From Singulisphaera sp. GP187 (GTDB taxonomy: Bacteria; Planctomycetota; UBA1135; UBA2386), in NCBI GenBank assembly GCA_945871815.1, contig CAMBXM010000005.1, forward strand, positions 1 to 55,494: 55,494 nucleotides of DNA, given 5' to 3'. The stretch's first letter is position 1, and each line of letters starts with the position of its first letter. The translations under genes and the position numbers were made by a program. Below the pieces are notes generated by a model. It saw nothing but the letters and a program-made list of their open reading frames with translations, was not told the origin of the DNA and made no database searches. Below, in pieces: positions 35,185 to 43,063 of this stretch.

Positions 35185-36930
35185 TCAGATCCCGATCGTC
35201 CAACGAACGCCGTTGGAGACGCGGTAGCCAAACGCATTGGCCGTGAGGTCGTCGCTGATCGCTTGCGACATCAGTTGCACGCCGACGAAGGCGGGCGTGT
35301 TGGGGATCGCGATCAGGTAGGTCGTGGTTGGCGCGCCGAGCGTCAGGTTGAAGTACGAGAGCAGCTCCGGCAGCGCGATGTAGGCCGTGCAGCCAGTGAG
35401 GCCGAAGCCATCGAGCGGGAAGCCGCCGGGGAGTTCGTTGCTGATCAACAAGATGCTGAAGACACCGTTGGGCAGGCTCGCGATGTTGTTGGTATCCAGC
35501 GTGTAGTTGCTGCCGATGGTCGGAACCGAGCCGGTTGGGACCGACAGGGTCAGCGGGAACACCTGGGTGCCCGGTACGGTGAGACCATTGACGGTTGACA
35601 GGTCGGCGGCGCCGGAGTTCTGCACGTTGCCGCCGCGCGAGTATCCCGCCAGGAAGAAGCCGGTGTTCAGCGACACGTTCTGCCAGCGGATCGTGAACTG
35701 ACCCGTCGGGCTGAGCGCGACCTGGACGTTGATGGGGGTCGCCGCGCCGTACTCCGGCACGTTGCGCCAGCTGATAACGAATTCGCCAGTGCCGGCGTCG
35801 AGCGCGTGCTCAACCGTGCCGCCAGAGGTCGGATCGAGGTCTTCCCACCAAGCTGCAATGCGAGCCGGTCCGCTGACGAGCACCGCAGGGTCTCCCGTGC
35901 AGCACCCGTCACCCGGATCCGTACCGCCGATGGTCAAGAAGCCGTTCGACGACACATAGATCGAGGTCTCGTTGGCGCCGTTGAACGGGAACGCGAACGG
36001 CAAGGGGACCAAGTGCGAACTGTCATCGAGTGCCAGCAGTGGGGTTCCAGCGCCAGCGAACCACACCGGCGAAAGGCCGGGCAGCGCGATGTAGTCGTTG
36101 CCCGACGGCAAGAAGCTGAGGTTGAGGCCGCTGAGGTCGGGGGCGTTGTTGGCGCTGAACTGCTCATAGAGCGTGGGCGAAGCCGCAGCCGGGCAGCCAG
36201 CGCCGACTACGGTCGAGGTGGCGACGTTCGACGTGCACGTGACGTCGGTGACGACGTAGCCAGGGTTGGTCGGCGTGAACAGCCACTTCGAGTTGGCGTA
36301 GGGCAGGAGCTGGCCGGGAGCACGCGTGATCACTTGGGCAAATGCGTTGGTCGCGATGTTCAGCGGGCGCGTGGCGAAGTTGACGGTCGGTGTCGCCACA
36401 CCAGGACTCGCGCCGATGATCGCGGTGTTGGCCTGGAACGTCGACGTCGTGCCCAACGTGCCGTAGGCCACCGTGAAGGTGTTGTTGGCGAAGAGCGAGA
36501 TCTGCATCGTGCCTGGCAACGTCGTGCCGTAGGTGTAGACGCGGATCCACGAAACGCGCGCGACGCCCGGCGTCGAGTTGTCGAAGTAGACCTGGCCGCT
36601 GCCCGCAATCGTGGGGTTGAAGTCGTTCCAGTAGGGGCAGATGCGCGCGCCGCCGGTCGCCATCTCAGCGAGCGTTGGCGAGTAGTCGCCGCCGTTCAGC
36701 GTCGACACGTTGGTGGAGCCGAGCACGAGGTAGCCGTTGGCGCACACCGAGATGCTGCTGTGGACAACACCGTTGTAGGTGAACGAGAACCCGAGGGGCA
36801 GCGGTGCCGTGACCTGGTCGTCACCGAGTGCGAGGCTGGGCCCGAAGTTGGTGTCGAAGCACGGACTCTGGGCCAACAGAGATGCAGCAAAGCTGGCTGC
36901 GAGAGCGGACGAGAGAAGGCTGCGGAGCAT
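35185..36930 (-). CDS. Secreted nidogen-like repeat protein, array member 1
   Basis: 581 aa from ATG 36930, preceded by AGGAG four bases upstream. The signal peptide ends LLAQ at ~20. Repeat unit one (~22-250) has the pattern LGFSFTYNGVVHSSISVCANGYLVLG, then CPYWNDFNP, VYFDNSTPGVARVSW. Unit two (~320-470) has PFAFPFNGANETSIYVSSNGFLTIGG, GCCTGDP, ARIAAWWEDLDP, FVISWRNVPEYG. These resemble nidogen (NIDO) domains. The last ~100 residues are the shared module PLDGFGLTGC, IAIPNTPAFVGVQLMSQAISDD, then RVSNGVRW. Role unknown; surface or matrix protein likely. It is the last gene of the minus-strand array. Confidence 0.82.
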   Translation of the reverse strand: MLRSLLSSALAASFAASLLAQSPCFDTNFGPSLALGDDQVTAPLPLGFSFTYNGVVHSSISVCANGYLVLGSTNVSTLNGGDYSPTLAEMATGGARICPYWNDFNPTIAGSGQVYFDNSTPGVARVSWIRVYTYGTTLPGTMQISLFANNTFTVAYGTLGTTSTFQANTAIIGASPGVATPTVNFATRPLNIATNAFAQVITRAPGQLLPYANSKWLFTPTNPGYVVTDVTCTSNVATSTVVGAGCPAAASPTLYEQFSANNAPDLSGLNLSFLPSGNDYIALPGLSPVWFAGAGTPLLALDDSSHLVPLPFAFPFNGANETSIYVSSNGFLTIGGTDPGDGCCTGDPAVLVSGPARIAAWWEDLDPTSGGTVEHALDAGTGEFVISWRNVPEYGAATPINVQVALSPTGQFTIRWQNVSLNTGFFLAGYSRGGNVQNSGAADLSTVNGLTVPGTQVFPLTLSVPTGSVPTIGSNYTLDTNNIASLPNGVFSILLISNELPGGFPLDGFGLTGCTAYIALPELLSYFNLTLGAPTTTYLIAIPNTPAFVGVQLMSQAISDDLTANAFGYRVSNGVRWTIGI

Positions 36931-37066
36931 GGGACTCCTGAGAGGGGTGTATGGCCAGTGGGGGACAATGGGAGCTGGCCGGGGTGGATTGCGACGAACG
37001 CTGTCCCCTTGGGGTTCCATCTTGCCATACCCGCGATCCCGTGCCTGTGGGGTTGCAGCACAAATG

Positions 37067-37105
37067 ACGACGCCCGGCCGACCGCGAGGGTCGTCCGGGC
37101 GTCGT
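37067..37105. terminator. Hairpin terminator after array member 2
   Basis: ACGACGCCCGG (37067-37077) pairs perfectly with 37095-37105. Then comes a one-base mismatch, CGACC with GGTCG, and loop GCGAG. The plan (long stem, single mismatch, 5-bp stem, 5-nt loop) is the same as at 35120. It lies 20 nt after the stop on the minus strand. Confidence 0.75.
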
Positions 37106-37124
37106 CGTTCGGGCGCGAGCTAGA

Positions 37125-38885
37125 TCACAGACCGAGGATCCAGCGGACGCCGTTCGACACGCGGTAGCCGAAGGCATTTGCGGTCAGGTCATCGCTGATC
37201 GCCTGCGACATGAGCGTCACGCCGGCGAAGGCGGGGACGTTTGGGATCGGGATCGAGAACGTCGTGGTTGGCGCGCCAAGCGTCAGGTTGAAGTACGACA
37301 GCAGCTCTGGCAGCGCGATGTAGGCCGTGCAGCCAGTGAGGCCGAAGCCATCGAGCGGGAAGCCGCCGGGGAACTCGGTGCTGATCAACAGGATGCAGAA
37401 GATGCCGTTCGGCAGGCTCTGGATGTTGGTCGCATCGAGCGTCATGGTCTGGCCGAGCTGCGGCAGGCCCGTCGGGGTCAGTTCGAGCGGAACCGAGATC
37501 AGGCCGCTGACCAGCTGGCCGCTGACCGCCGAAATGTCGGTGACACCCGGATCCCCCGTGTTGCTGCCGGCGGAGTAGCCGGAGATCCACGTGTGACCTT
37601 GGTCGCTCACCGACTGCCAACGGATGGTGAACAGGCCGCTCGGGTTCAGCGCGATCTGGAAGGTCTCTAGCGGGCCTGCAAAGAACTCGGGGACCTGATT
37701 CCAGGTGATGACGTACTCTCCAGTCGCGACGTCGAAATCGGCGAAGACGCCGCCGCCGGGGCCGGCGCCCGGAGGATAGATGTCCGCCCAGAAGCCCGAA
37801 ATGCGCGGTGGCCCGGAGAGCATCGTCAAGACGTCGCCTGAGCAGCAGCCGCTGAACGGATCCGTAGCACCCAGCGTGAGGAAGCCGTTCGACGAGACGT
37901 AGATCTGGGTCTCGACCCCGCCGTTGTATGGGAACGGGAACGGCAACGTGATCTGGATCGTCTCGTCGTCGTTCATCAGGAGGTTGTTGGTGAACCCGGC
38001 GTACCACGTCGGGGCCACGTTCGGCAGGGCTAGGTAGTCGATAGCCCCCGAGGGCACGAAGCTCAGGTTGAGGCCGCTCAGGTCCGGCTGGTTGCCGAAG
38101 GTGTCGAAGATCTCGTAGAGCGACGGGCCGCTGCGACCAGGGCAGCCGCTACCGACGACCTCCGTCGAAGCGGGGCCGGGGAACGAGTTCGGCGTGCAGG
38201 TGAGGTCCGAGACTACGTAGCCTGGGGACGTCGGCGACCACAGCATCTTGAAGCCGAAGGGGATCGGCAGGCCGGGCGTTGTGCCGACGAAATCGCTGAA
38301 CGAGTTCGAGGCGGTGACGACGGGCCGGGTCGCCAGCGAGATGGGATTCGAGACCGCGCCGAAGCCCGGGCTCGCGCCGATCAGGTAGTCCGTGCTGAAC
38401 GCACCGATCTCGAGGGTCGGGCCGTAGGCGATGGTGACGCTGTTGCTGGCGTCGAGTGTGAGCTGGAAGCTGTTCGGCGTCGTGGTTGCGAATGCGAACA
38501 CGCCAGCCCAAGAGATTCGGGCGACACCGGGCGTCGAGTTGTCGAAGTAGACGTGGCCGCTGCCGGTGGCACCTGGATTGAGGTCGGTCCAAAAGGCGCA
38601 GATGCGTGGATCACCGGCCAGCAGCTCCGCTTCGGTCGGGGTGTAATCGCCGCCGAACTGAGGGTTGACGCTGCCGAGCCAGATGTACCCATTCGAGCAC
38701 ACCTGAATGTCCGTGTAGGTGACGCCGTTGTAGGTGAAGTTGAAGCCGAGCGGCAACGGTGCCGACGTGTCGTCGTCGAAGAGATTCAGGTCGGTGCCGA
38801 TCGTGAGATCGAAGCACGGGCCCTGCGCAGGGAGCGTCGCGAAGAGAGTCGTCGCGATCGCGGCAGTCAGAATGCTGCGAAGCAT
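37125..38885 (-). CDS. Secreted nidogen-like repeat protein, array member 2
   Basis: 586 aa from ATG 38885, preceded by AAGGA. The signal peptide ends LPAQ at ~20. Unit one has LGFNFTYNGVTYTDIQVCSNGYIWLG and ICAFWTDLNPG. The inter-unit segment SLYEIFDTFGNQPDLSGLNL, DYLALPNVAPTWYAG follows. Unit two has PFPFPYNGGVETQIYVSSNGF, CCSGD and VITWNQVPEFF. The tail module is PLDGFGLTGC, IPIPNVPAFAGVTLMSQ, RVSNGVRW. The tail is nearly identical to members 1 and 3, while the N-terminal halves differ more. Paired Cys (CC after the unit-two loop; Cys in VCSNGY) suggest disulfides outside the cytoplasm. Confidence 0.82.
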   Translation of the reverse strand: MLRSILTAAIATTLFATLPAQGPCFDLTIGTDLNLFDDDTSAPLPLGFNFTYNGVTYTDIQVCSNGYIWLGSVNPQFGGDYTPTEAELLAGDPRICAFWTDLNPGATGSGHVYFDNSTPGVARISWAGVFAFATTTPNSFQLTLDASNSVTIAYGPTLEIGAFSTDYLIGASPGFGAVSNPISLATRPVVTASNSFSDFVGTTPGLPIPFGFKMLWSPTSPGYVVSDLTCTPNSFPGPASTEVVGSGCPGRSGPSLYEIFDTFGNQPDLSGLNLSFVPSGAIDYLALPNVAPTWYAGFTNNLLMNDDETIQITLPFPFPYNGGVETQIYVSSNGFLTLGATDPFSGCCSGDVLTMLSGPPRISGFWADIYPPGAGPGGGVFADFDVATGEYVITWNQVPEFFAGPLETFQIALNPSGLFTIRWQSVSDQGHTWISGYSAGSNTGDPGVTDISAVSGQLVSGLISVPLELTPTGLPQLGQTMTLDATNIQSLPNGIFCILLISTEFPGGFPLDGFGLTGCTAYIALPELLSYFNLTLGAPTTTFSIPIPNVPAFAGVTLMSQAISDDLTANAFGYRVSNGVRWILGL

Positions 38886-39010
38886 GGGTTCCTTGAAAGA
38901 TGGGGGGCGTTCACCTCTGCGACGTCGGGAGCCGTGCGCAGGTGCAGTCGATCCTAGAGATAATGGCACACTTAGCGATGAGGCCACCGGCGGCAGTGTG
39001 TCGCCAAAAT

Positions 39011-39054
39011 GCAAAACGCCCGGGGCACCGGCGAGCGGGCCACGGGCGTTTTGC
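39011..39054. terminator. Hairpin terminator after array member 3
   Basis: GCAAAACGCCCG (39011-39022) and its reverse complement (39043-39054) form a perfect 12-bp stem. On the minus strand the 5' arm is read first and the AAAA becomes TTTT near the stem foot. It lies ~48 nt after the stop of the gene to its right. Confidence 0.72.
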
Positions 39055-39101
39055 GGACGGGCGCGCGAGCCGCGTCCGTCACCGTCCTCAGAGCGCTTGG
39101 C

Positions 39102-40868
39102 TCAGAGGCCGAAGTTCCAGCGGAGACCGTTCGACACGCGGTAGCCGAAGGCGTTCGCGGTGAGGTCGTCGCTGACGGCCTGCGACATCAGGCTGACGCC
39201 GTAGAAGGCGTTGTCGTTCGGGATGCTGATCGGCCACGACGTGGTCGCTGCGCCCAGCGTCAAGTTGAAGAACGACGCGATCTCTGGCAGCGCGACGTAG
39301 GCCGTGCAACCTGTGAGGCCGAAGCCGTCGAGCGGGAAGCCGCCCGGGACTTCGGTGCTGATCAGCAGGATGCAGAACACGCCGTTCGGCAGGGTCTGGA
39401 CGCCGGTCGCATTGACCGTGAACGTGCCGCCGACTTGCGGGCGCGAGTTCAGGGCCGCCGCGATCGACAGCGGCGTGACCGTCGCCGGGATGTTGTTCGA
39501 GTAGTAGCCCAACGGCTGCGTCAGCACCAAGTAGTCGAGGCCGGTGTTGAACATCACGACTTCGAGGCCAGTCATGTCGATCGGCGACGCGTTGTTCGCG
39601 AACGTCTGGTACATCGTCGTGGCGTTGACGCCGGCGACGCCCGAGATGTCCGTGACACCCGGATCCGCAGCGCCGCCACCGACCGAGAAGCCGGTGAGCG
39701 CCACGCGCGTGGCGCTGACGATGCCGACGTTCAGGAAGCGCATCGTGACGGTGCCCGTCGGCGACAGCGCGATCTGGAAGTTGTTCGCCGGCTGCGGGGT
39801 GGCGCCGAACTCACCAGCGGAGACCCAGTTGATCACGTACTCGCCCGTGATCGCATCGACGTAGGCGTTGACTTCGCCGTTGCCGGTCGCCGACAGGTTG
39901 AGGTCCTGCCAGAAGGCCGCGAGGCGCGTCGGGCCCGTAAGCAGCGTGGCGGGGCTACCGGCGCAGCAGCCAGAGCCTGGGTTGGTCGTGCCGAGGGTCA
40001 GGAAGCCGTTCGACGAGACGACGATGTTGTTGAACGTGCCCGTCGGTGCCGGGAACGCGAACGGCAGGGTGAGTGCATGCGTGGTGTCGTCACCGGCGTT
40101 GAGGGCCGGGCTCACAAGGGCTGGGCAACCGACGCCGACGACTGCCGAGCTGGCCGGGGGCGGCAGCTGGTTCGGCGTGCAGGTGACATCCGAGATCACG
40201 AAGCCGGGGTTGGTCGGGGTCCACAGCATCTTGAAGTTGCCGTAGGGGATCGGGACGCCGTTCACTGCCGGAATCGCTTCCGAGAACGTGTTCGACGTCG
40301 AGATGATCGGGCGCGTGGCGAACGAGACCGGGTTGGCCACCGAGGCAGCACCGGGGCTGGCGCCGATGAGGACGGTCGTGTTCAGCGTGCCGGGAACGGC
40401 CGCGGCGCCGTAGGTGACCGTGACGCTGTTGCTGGCATCGAAGCTGACCTGGAAGTTGATGCCAGTCGTCGTGCCGAAGGCGAACACACCGGCCCAAGTG
40501 ACCGTGGCGACGCCCGGCGTCGAGTTGTCGAACCAGACTTTGCCGCTGCCGACCGCGCCCGGGTTGAAGTCGCTCCAGAGCGGGCAGATGCGCGGCGCAC
40601 CGGCGAGCAGTTCGGCCTCGGTCGGCGAGAAGTCACCGCCGGCGATGCCGGTCGTGCCGAGCCAGATGTAGCCGTTCGAGCACACGCTTACCTGCGTGTA
40701 GGCGACACCGTTGTAGGTGAACGTGAAGCCGAGGTTCTGGGCCGCCGACGTGGAGTCGTCGATCAGCGCGAGATCGGTGCCGAGAGGGAGGCTGAAGCAC
40801 GGGGCCTGGGCGCCGAGTGAGGCGGCGAGGGCCGTTGCAACGGCGGTCGTGAACAAACTACGAATCAT
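39102..40868 (-). CDS. Secreted nidogen-like repeat protein, array member 3, with relocated segment
   Basis: 588 aa from ATG 40868 with GAGGA four bases upstream. The signal peptide ends LGAQ at ~20. Unit one has LGFTFTYNGVAYTQVSVCSN, CPLWSDFNPG. Unit two has NNIVVSSNGFLTLG, GCCAGSP, LAAFWQDLNL. The segment that in the other four members lies between the two units (xLYExF, DLxG, DYxALP) is missing there. A matching version (MYQTFANNASPIDMTGLEV, GLDYLVLT) is found after unit two. The tail module has PLDGFGLTGC, SIPNDNAFYGVSLMSQ, RVSNGLRW. Function unknown. Confidence 0.82.
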   Translation of the reverse strand: MIRSLFTTAVATALAASLGAQAPCFSLPLGTDLALIDDSTSAAQNLGFTFTYNGVAYTQVSVCSNGYIWLGTTGIAGGDFSPTEAELLAGAPRICPLWSDFNPGAVGSGKVWFDNSTPGVATVTWAGVFAFGTTTGINFQVSFDASNSVTVTYGAAAVPGTLNTTVLIGASPGAASVANPVSFATRPIISTSNTFSEAIPAVNGVPIPYGNFKMLWTPTNPGFVISDVTCTPNQLPPPASSAVVGVGCPALVSPALNAGDDTTHALTLPFAFPAPTGTFNNIVVSSNGFLTLGTTNPGSGCCAGSPATLLTGPTRLAAFWQDLNLSATGNGEVNAYVDAITGEYVINWVSAGEFGATPQPANNFQIALSPTGTVTMRFLNVGIVSATRVALTGFSVGGGAADPGVTDISGVAGVNATTMYQTFANNASPIDMTGLEVVMFNTGLDYLVLTQPLGYYSNNIPATVTPLSIAAALNSRPQVGGTFTVNATGVQTLPNGVFCILLISTEVPGGFPLDGFGLTGCTAYVALPEIASFFNLTLGAATTSWPISIPNDNAFYGVSLMSQAVSDDLTANAFGYRVSNGLRWNFGL

Positions 40869-41011
40869 GGTTTCCTCGATGTACAGGGGGCTGCATTGGC
40901 CGGAAACGGTGCATAGGGCTCCGGTTCTGGGGGATTTGCTTGGATGAAGCCTACGCGCGAGAGGTTCCCTCACAATGGCCCGATGTAACTGCGGAGTCTC
41001 CCCGAAATGCG

Positions 41012-41050
41012 GAACGCCGGTAGTGCTGGCGACCAGCACTACCGGCGTTC
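41012..41050. terminator. 18-bp perfect hairpin after array member 4
   Basis: GAACGCCGGTAGTGCTGG (41012-41029) and its exact reverse complement (41033-41050) are separated by CGA. The last base pair would open to leave a 5-nt loop. It lies ~38 nt after the stop of the gene on the minus strand. It is one of the strongest hairpins in the window. Confidence 0.8.
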
Positions 41051-41088
41051 AGGACGCAGGGCGCAGCAGGCGCGCCCGATCTGGCCGA

Positions 41089-42843
41089 TCAGAGGCCGCC
41101 GATGTTCCAGCGGAGGCCGTTCGACACGCGGTAGCCAAAGGCGTTGGCCGTCAGGTCGTCACTGATCGCCTGGGTCATGAGCGACAGGCCCAGGAACGCA
41201 TTGTCGTTCGGGATGCCGATCGTGAAGGTCGTGCTCGGGGCGCCGATCGTCAGGTTGAAGAACGACGCGATCTCTGGCAGCGCGACGTAGGCCGTGCAGC
41301 CCGTGAGACCAAAGCCGTCGAGCGGGACGCCGCCCGGGATCTCGGTGCTGATCAGGAGGATGCAGAACACGCCGTTCGGCAGGCTCTGGATACCGCTGGC
41401 GGTGGAGCTGAAGGACAGACCGATGGTCGGGCGGGTGCCCGAGGCAAAGCCGAGCGACAGCGGAATGGTGCGGCAACCGAGGTTGACGCCATTGAGTGCC
41501 GACACGTCACTGCTGCCGGGGTTCGTCGCACCGCCACCGCTGCTGTAGCCAGTGAGTTGGGTGCCGCCGGCGAATGCCAAGGCGACCCAGCGGATCGTGA
41601 ACTGGCCCGACGGGCTCAGGGCGATCTGGAAGGTCTCGGTGTTGGTTTGGCCGAACTCGCGGACCGCGTTCCATGTGATGCAGAACTCACCCGTCACGGT
41701 GTCGAGGTCGGCAAAGACCGCACCGCCAGCGGCGGGGTTCAGGTCTTCCCACATGCCAGCGATGCGCGGCGAGCCGGCGAGCAGCGCCACGGGGTCACCC
41801 GCGCAGCAGCCCGAGCCCGGATCCGTGCCATCCAGCGTGATGAAGCCGTTCGACGAGACCCAGACGTTACTGACCGTGCCGCCGCCGTGCGGGAAGGCGA
41901 AGGGCAGCGCGACATTGCTCGTGCTGTCGTCGGTGAGCAACAGGTTGTTGGCGGCGCCAGTGAAGAACGTCGGCGAGATGCCGGGGACCACGAAGTAGCC
42001 GCCGCAGCCGTTCGGGACGAACGACTTGTCGAGGCCGGCGAGGTCGATCGAGGCCGGGACCGTGAACGTCTCGTAGACCGAGACGCTGGTCGCGGTCGGG
42101 CAACCGGCGCCGACGACCGCTGCGCTACCAGGAAGCGGCAGCGGGATCGCCGTGCACGCGACGTCGGTGATCACGAAGCCCGGGGACGTCGGGGTCCACT
42201 GCATCTTCGTGTTGGCGTACGGCGCCACGGTGCCCGTGGGATTGAGGATGACCTGATAGGTCGTGTCCGAAGCGCTGATGATCGGACGCGGCGTCAGCAC
42301 GATGTTGTTGGCAACCGCGCCGCCACCCGTCGTGGCACCGATGATCGTCGTGCCGCCCTGGGCCGTCGACGACGGGCCGAGCTGACCGATCGTGACCGTC
42401 ACGCTATTGGTGAGGTCCAACGTGATCTGCATGTCGGTCTTGATCGTCGTGCCGAACGTGTAGACGCCGGCCCACGTGACGCGGGCGAAACCCGGGGTCG
42501 AGTTGTCGAAGTAGACGTGGCCGCTACCGACGATAGTGGGGTTGAAGTCCATCCACGCGCCGCAGATGCGCGGGCCCTGCGCCAGCAGTTCGGCTTCGGT
42601 CGGGTTCCAATCGGCAACGGCATTGGCCGCGCCAAGCCACACGTAGCCGTTCGAGCAGACGCGGACTTGCGTGTAGGCAACGCCGCCGTAGGTGAACGTG
42701 AAGCCGAGATTCAGAGCTGAAGACGTGGTGTCGTCACCCAGGTTGAGATCGGTGCCGGCCGGCAAGTCGAAGCACGGGGCCTGGGACGTGAGACCAGCAG
42801 CAAAGGTTGCTGCAACAAACGTAGTGAGCAAGGTACGGAGCAT
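41089..42843 (-). CDS. Secreted nidogen-like repeat protein, array member 4
   Basis: 584 aa from ATG 42843, preceded by GAGGA. The signal peptide ends LTSQ at ~20. Unit one has LGFTFTYGGVAYTQVRVCSNGYVWLG, ICGAWMDFNP. The inter-unit segment SVYETF, SIDLAGLDKSFVPNG follows. Unit two has PFAFPHGGGTVSNVWVSSNGF, GCCAGDP, IAGMWEDLNPAAGG and ITWNAVREFGQT. The tail module has PLDGFGLTGC, GIPNDNAFLGLSLMTQ, RVSNGLRW. The tail and leader are close to those of member 3, suggesting recent duplication or gene conversion. Confidence 0.82.
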   Translation of the reverse strand: MLRTLLTTFVAATFAAGLTSQAPCFDLPAGTDLNLGDDTTSSALNLGFTFTYGGVAYTQVRVCSNGYVWLGAANAVADWNPTEAELLAQGPRICGAWMDFNPTIVGSGHVYFDNSTPGFARVTWAGVYTFGTTIKTDMQITLDLTNSVTVTIGQLGPSSTAQGGTTIIGATTGGGAVANNIVLTPRPIISASDTTYQVILNPTGTVAPYANTKMQWTPTSPGFVITDVACTAIPLPLPGSAAVVGAGCPTATSVSVYETFTVPASIDLAGLDKSFVPNGCGGYFVVPGISPTFFTGAANNLLLTDDSTSNVALPFAFPHGGGTVSNVWVSSNGFITLDGTDPGSGCCAGDPVALLAGSPRIAGMWEDLNPAAGGAVFADLDTVTGEFCITWNAVREFGQTNTETFQIALSPSGQFTIRWVALAFAGGTQLTGYSSGGGATNPGSSDVSALNGVNLGCRTIPLSLGFASGTRPTIGLSFSSTASGIQSLPNGVFCILLISTEIPGGVPLDGFGLTGCTAYVALPEIASFFNLTIGAPSTTFTIGIPNDNAFLGLSLMTQAISDDLTANAFGYRVSNGLRWNIGGL

Positions 42844-42880
42844 GGGTTCCTCGATGTACGGGGGGTAGGCACGCGAGGCG

Positions 42881-42906
42881 CGCACTCCGCCATGAGCCGG
42901 AGTGCG
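42881..42906. terminator. 9-bp hairpin between array members 4 and 5
   Basis: CGCACTCCG (42881-42889) pairs with CGGAGTGCG (42898-42906) around an eight-base loop. It lies ~160 nt after the stop of member 5 and ~40 nt ahead of the start of member 4. It could therefore terminate one or sit in the leader of the other. Confidence 0.5.
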
Positions 42907-43010
42907 GGACTGCGAGCGCCGGAGGATACCAGCGGATCGCTGTCTCGCTAGTGGGGCCTCCCCATCCCCAGCCGAGGCAGAGGTTGCCCGCGAGGGACGC
43001 GGACTTGCGG

Positions 43011-43058
43011 CGCTACGGACCTGCTGCGAACTTCGTAGGGCTCAGATGCGCCGTAGCG
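43011..43058. terminator. Possible hairpin just after array member 5
   Basis: CGCTACGG (43011-43018) and CCGTAGCG (43051-43058) are exact complements around a 32-nt loop, six bases beyond the stop. It is weaker than the other hairpins in the array. Confidence 0.35.
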
Positions 43059-43063
43059 AACCG

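Noticed and set aside
39009-40820. 603-codon plus-strand frame across array member 3, and similar ones at 35806 and 40975
   Set aside because: Arg/Asp/Ala/Val-rich nonsense with no domain, a typical shadow of GC-rich genes on the other strand.
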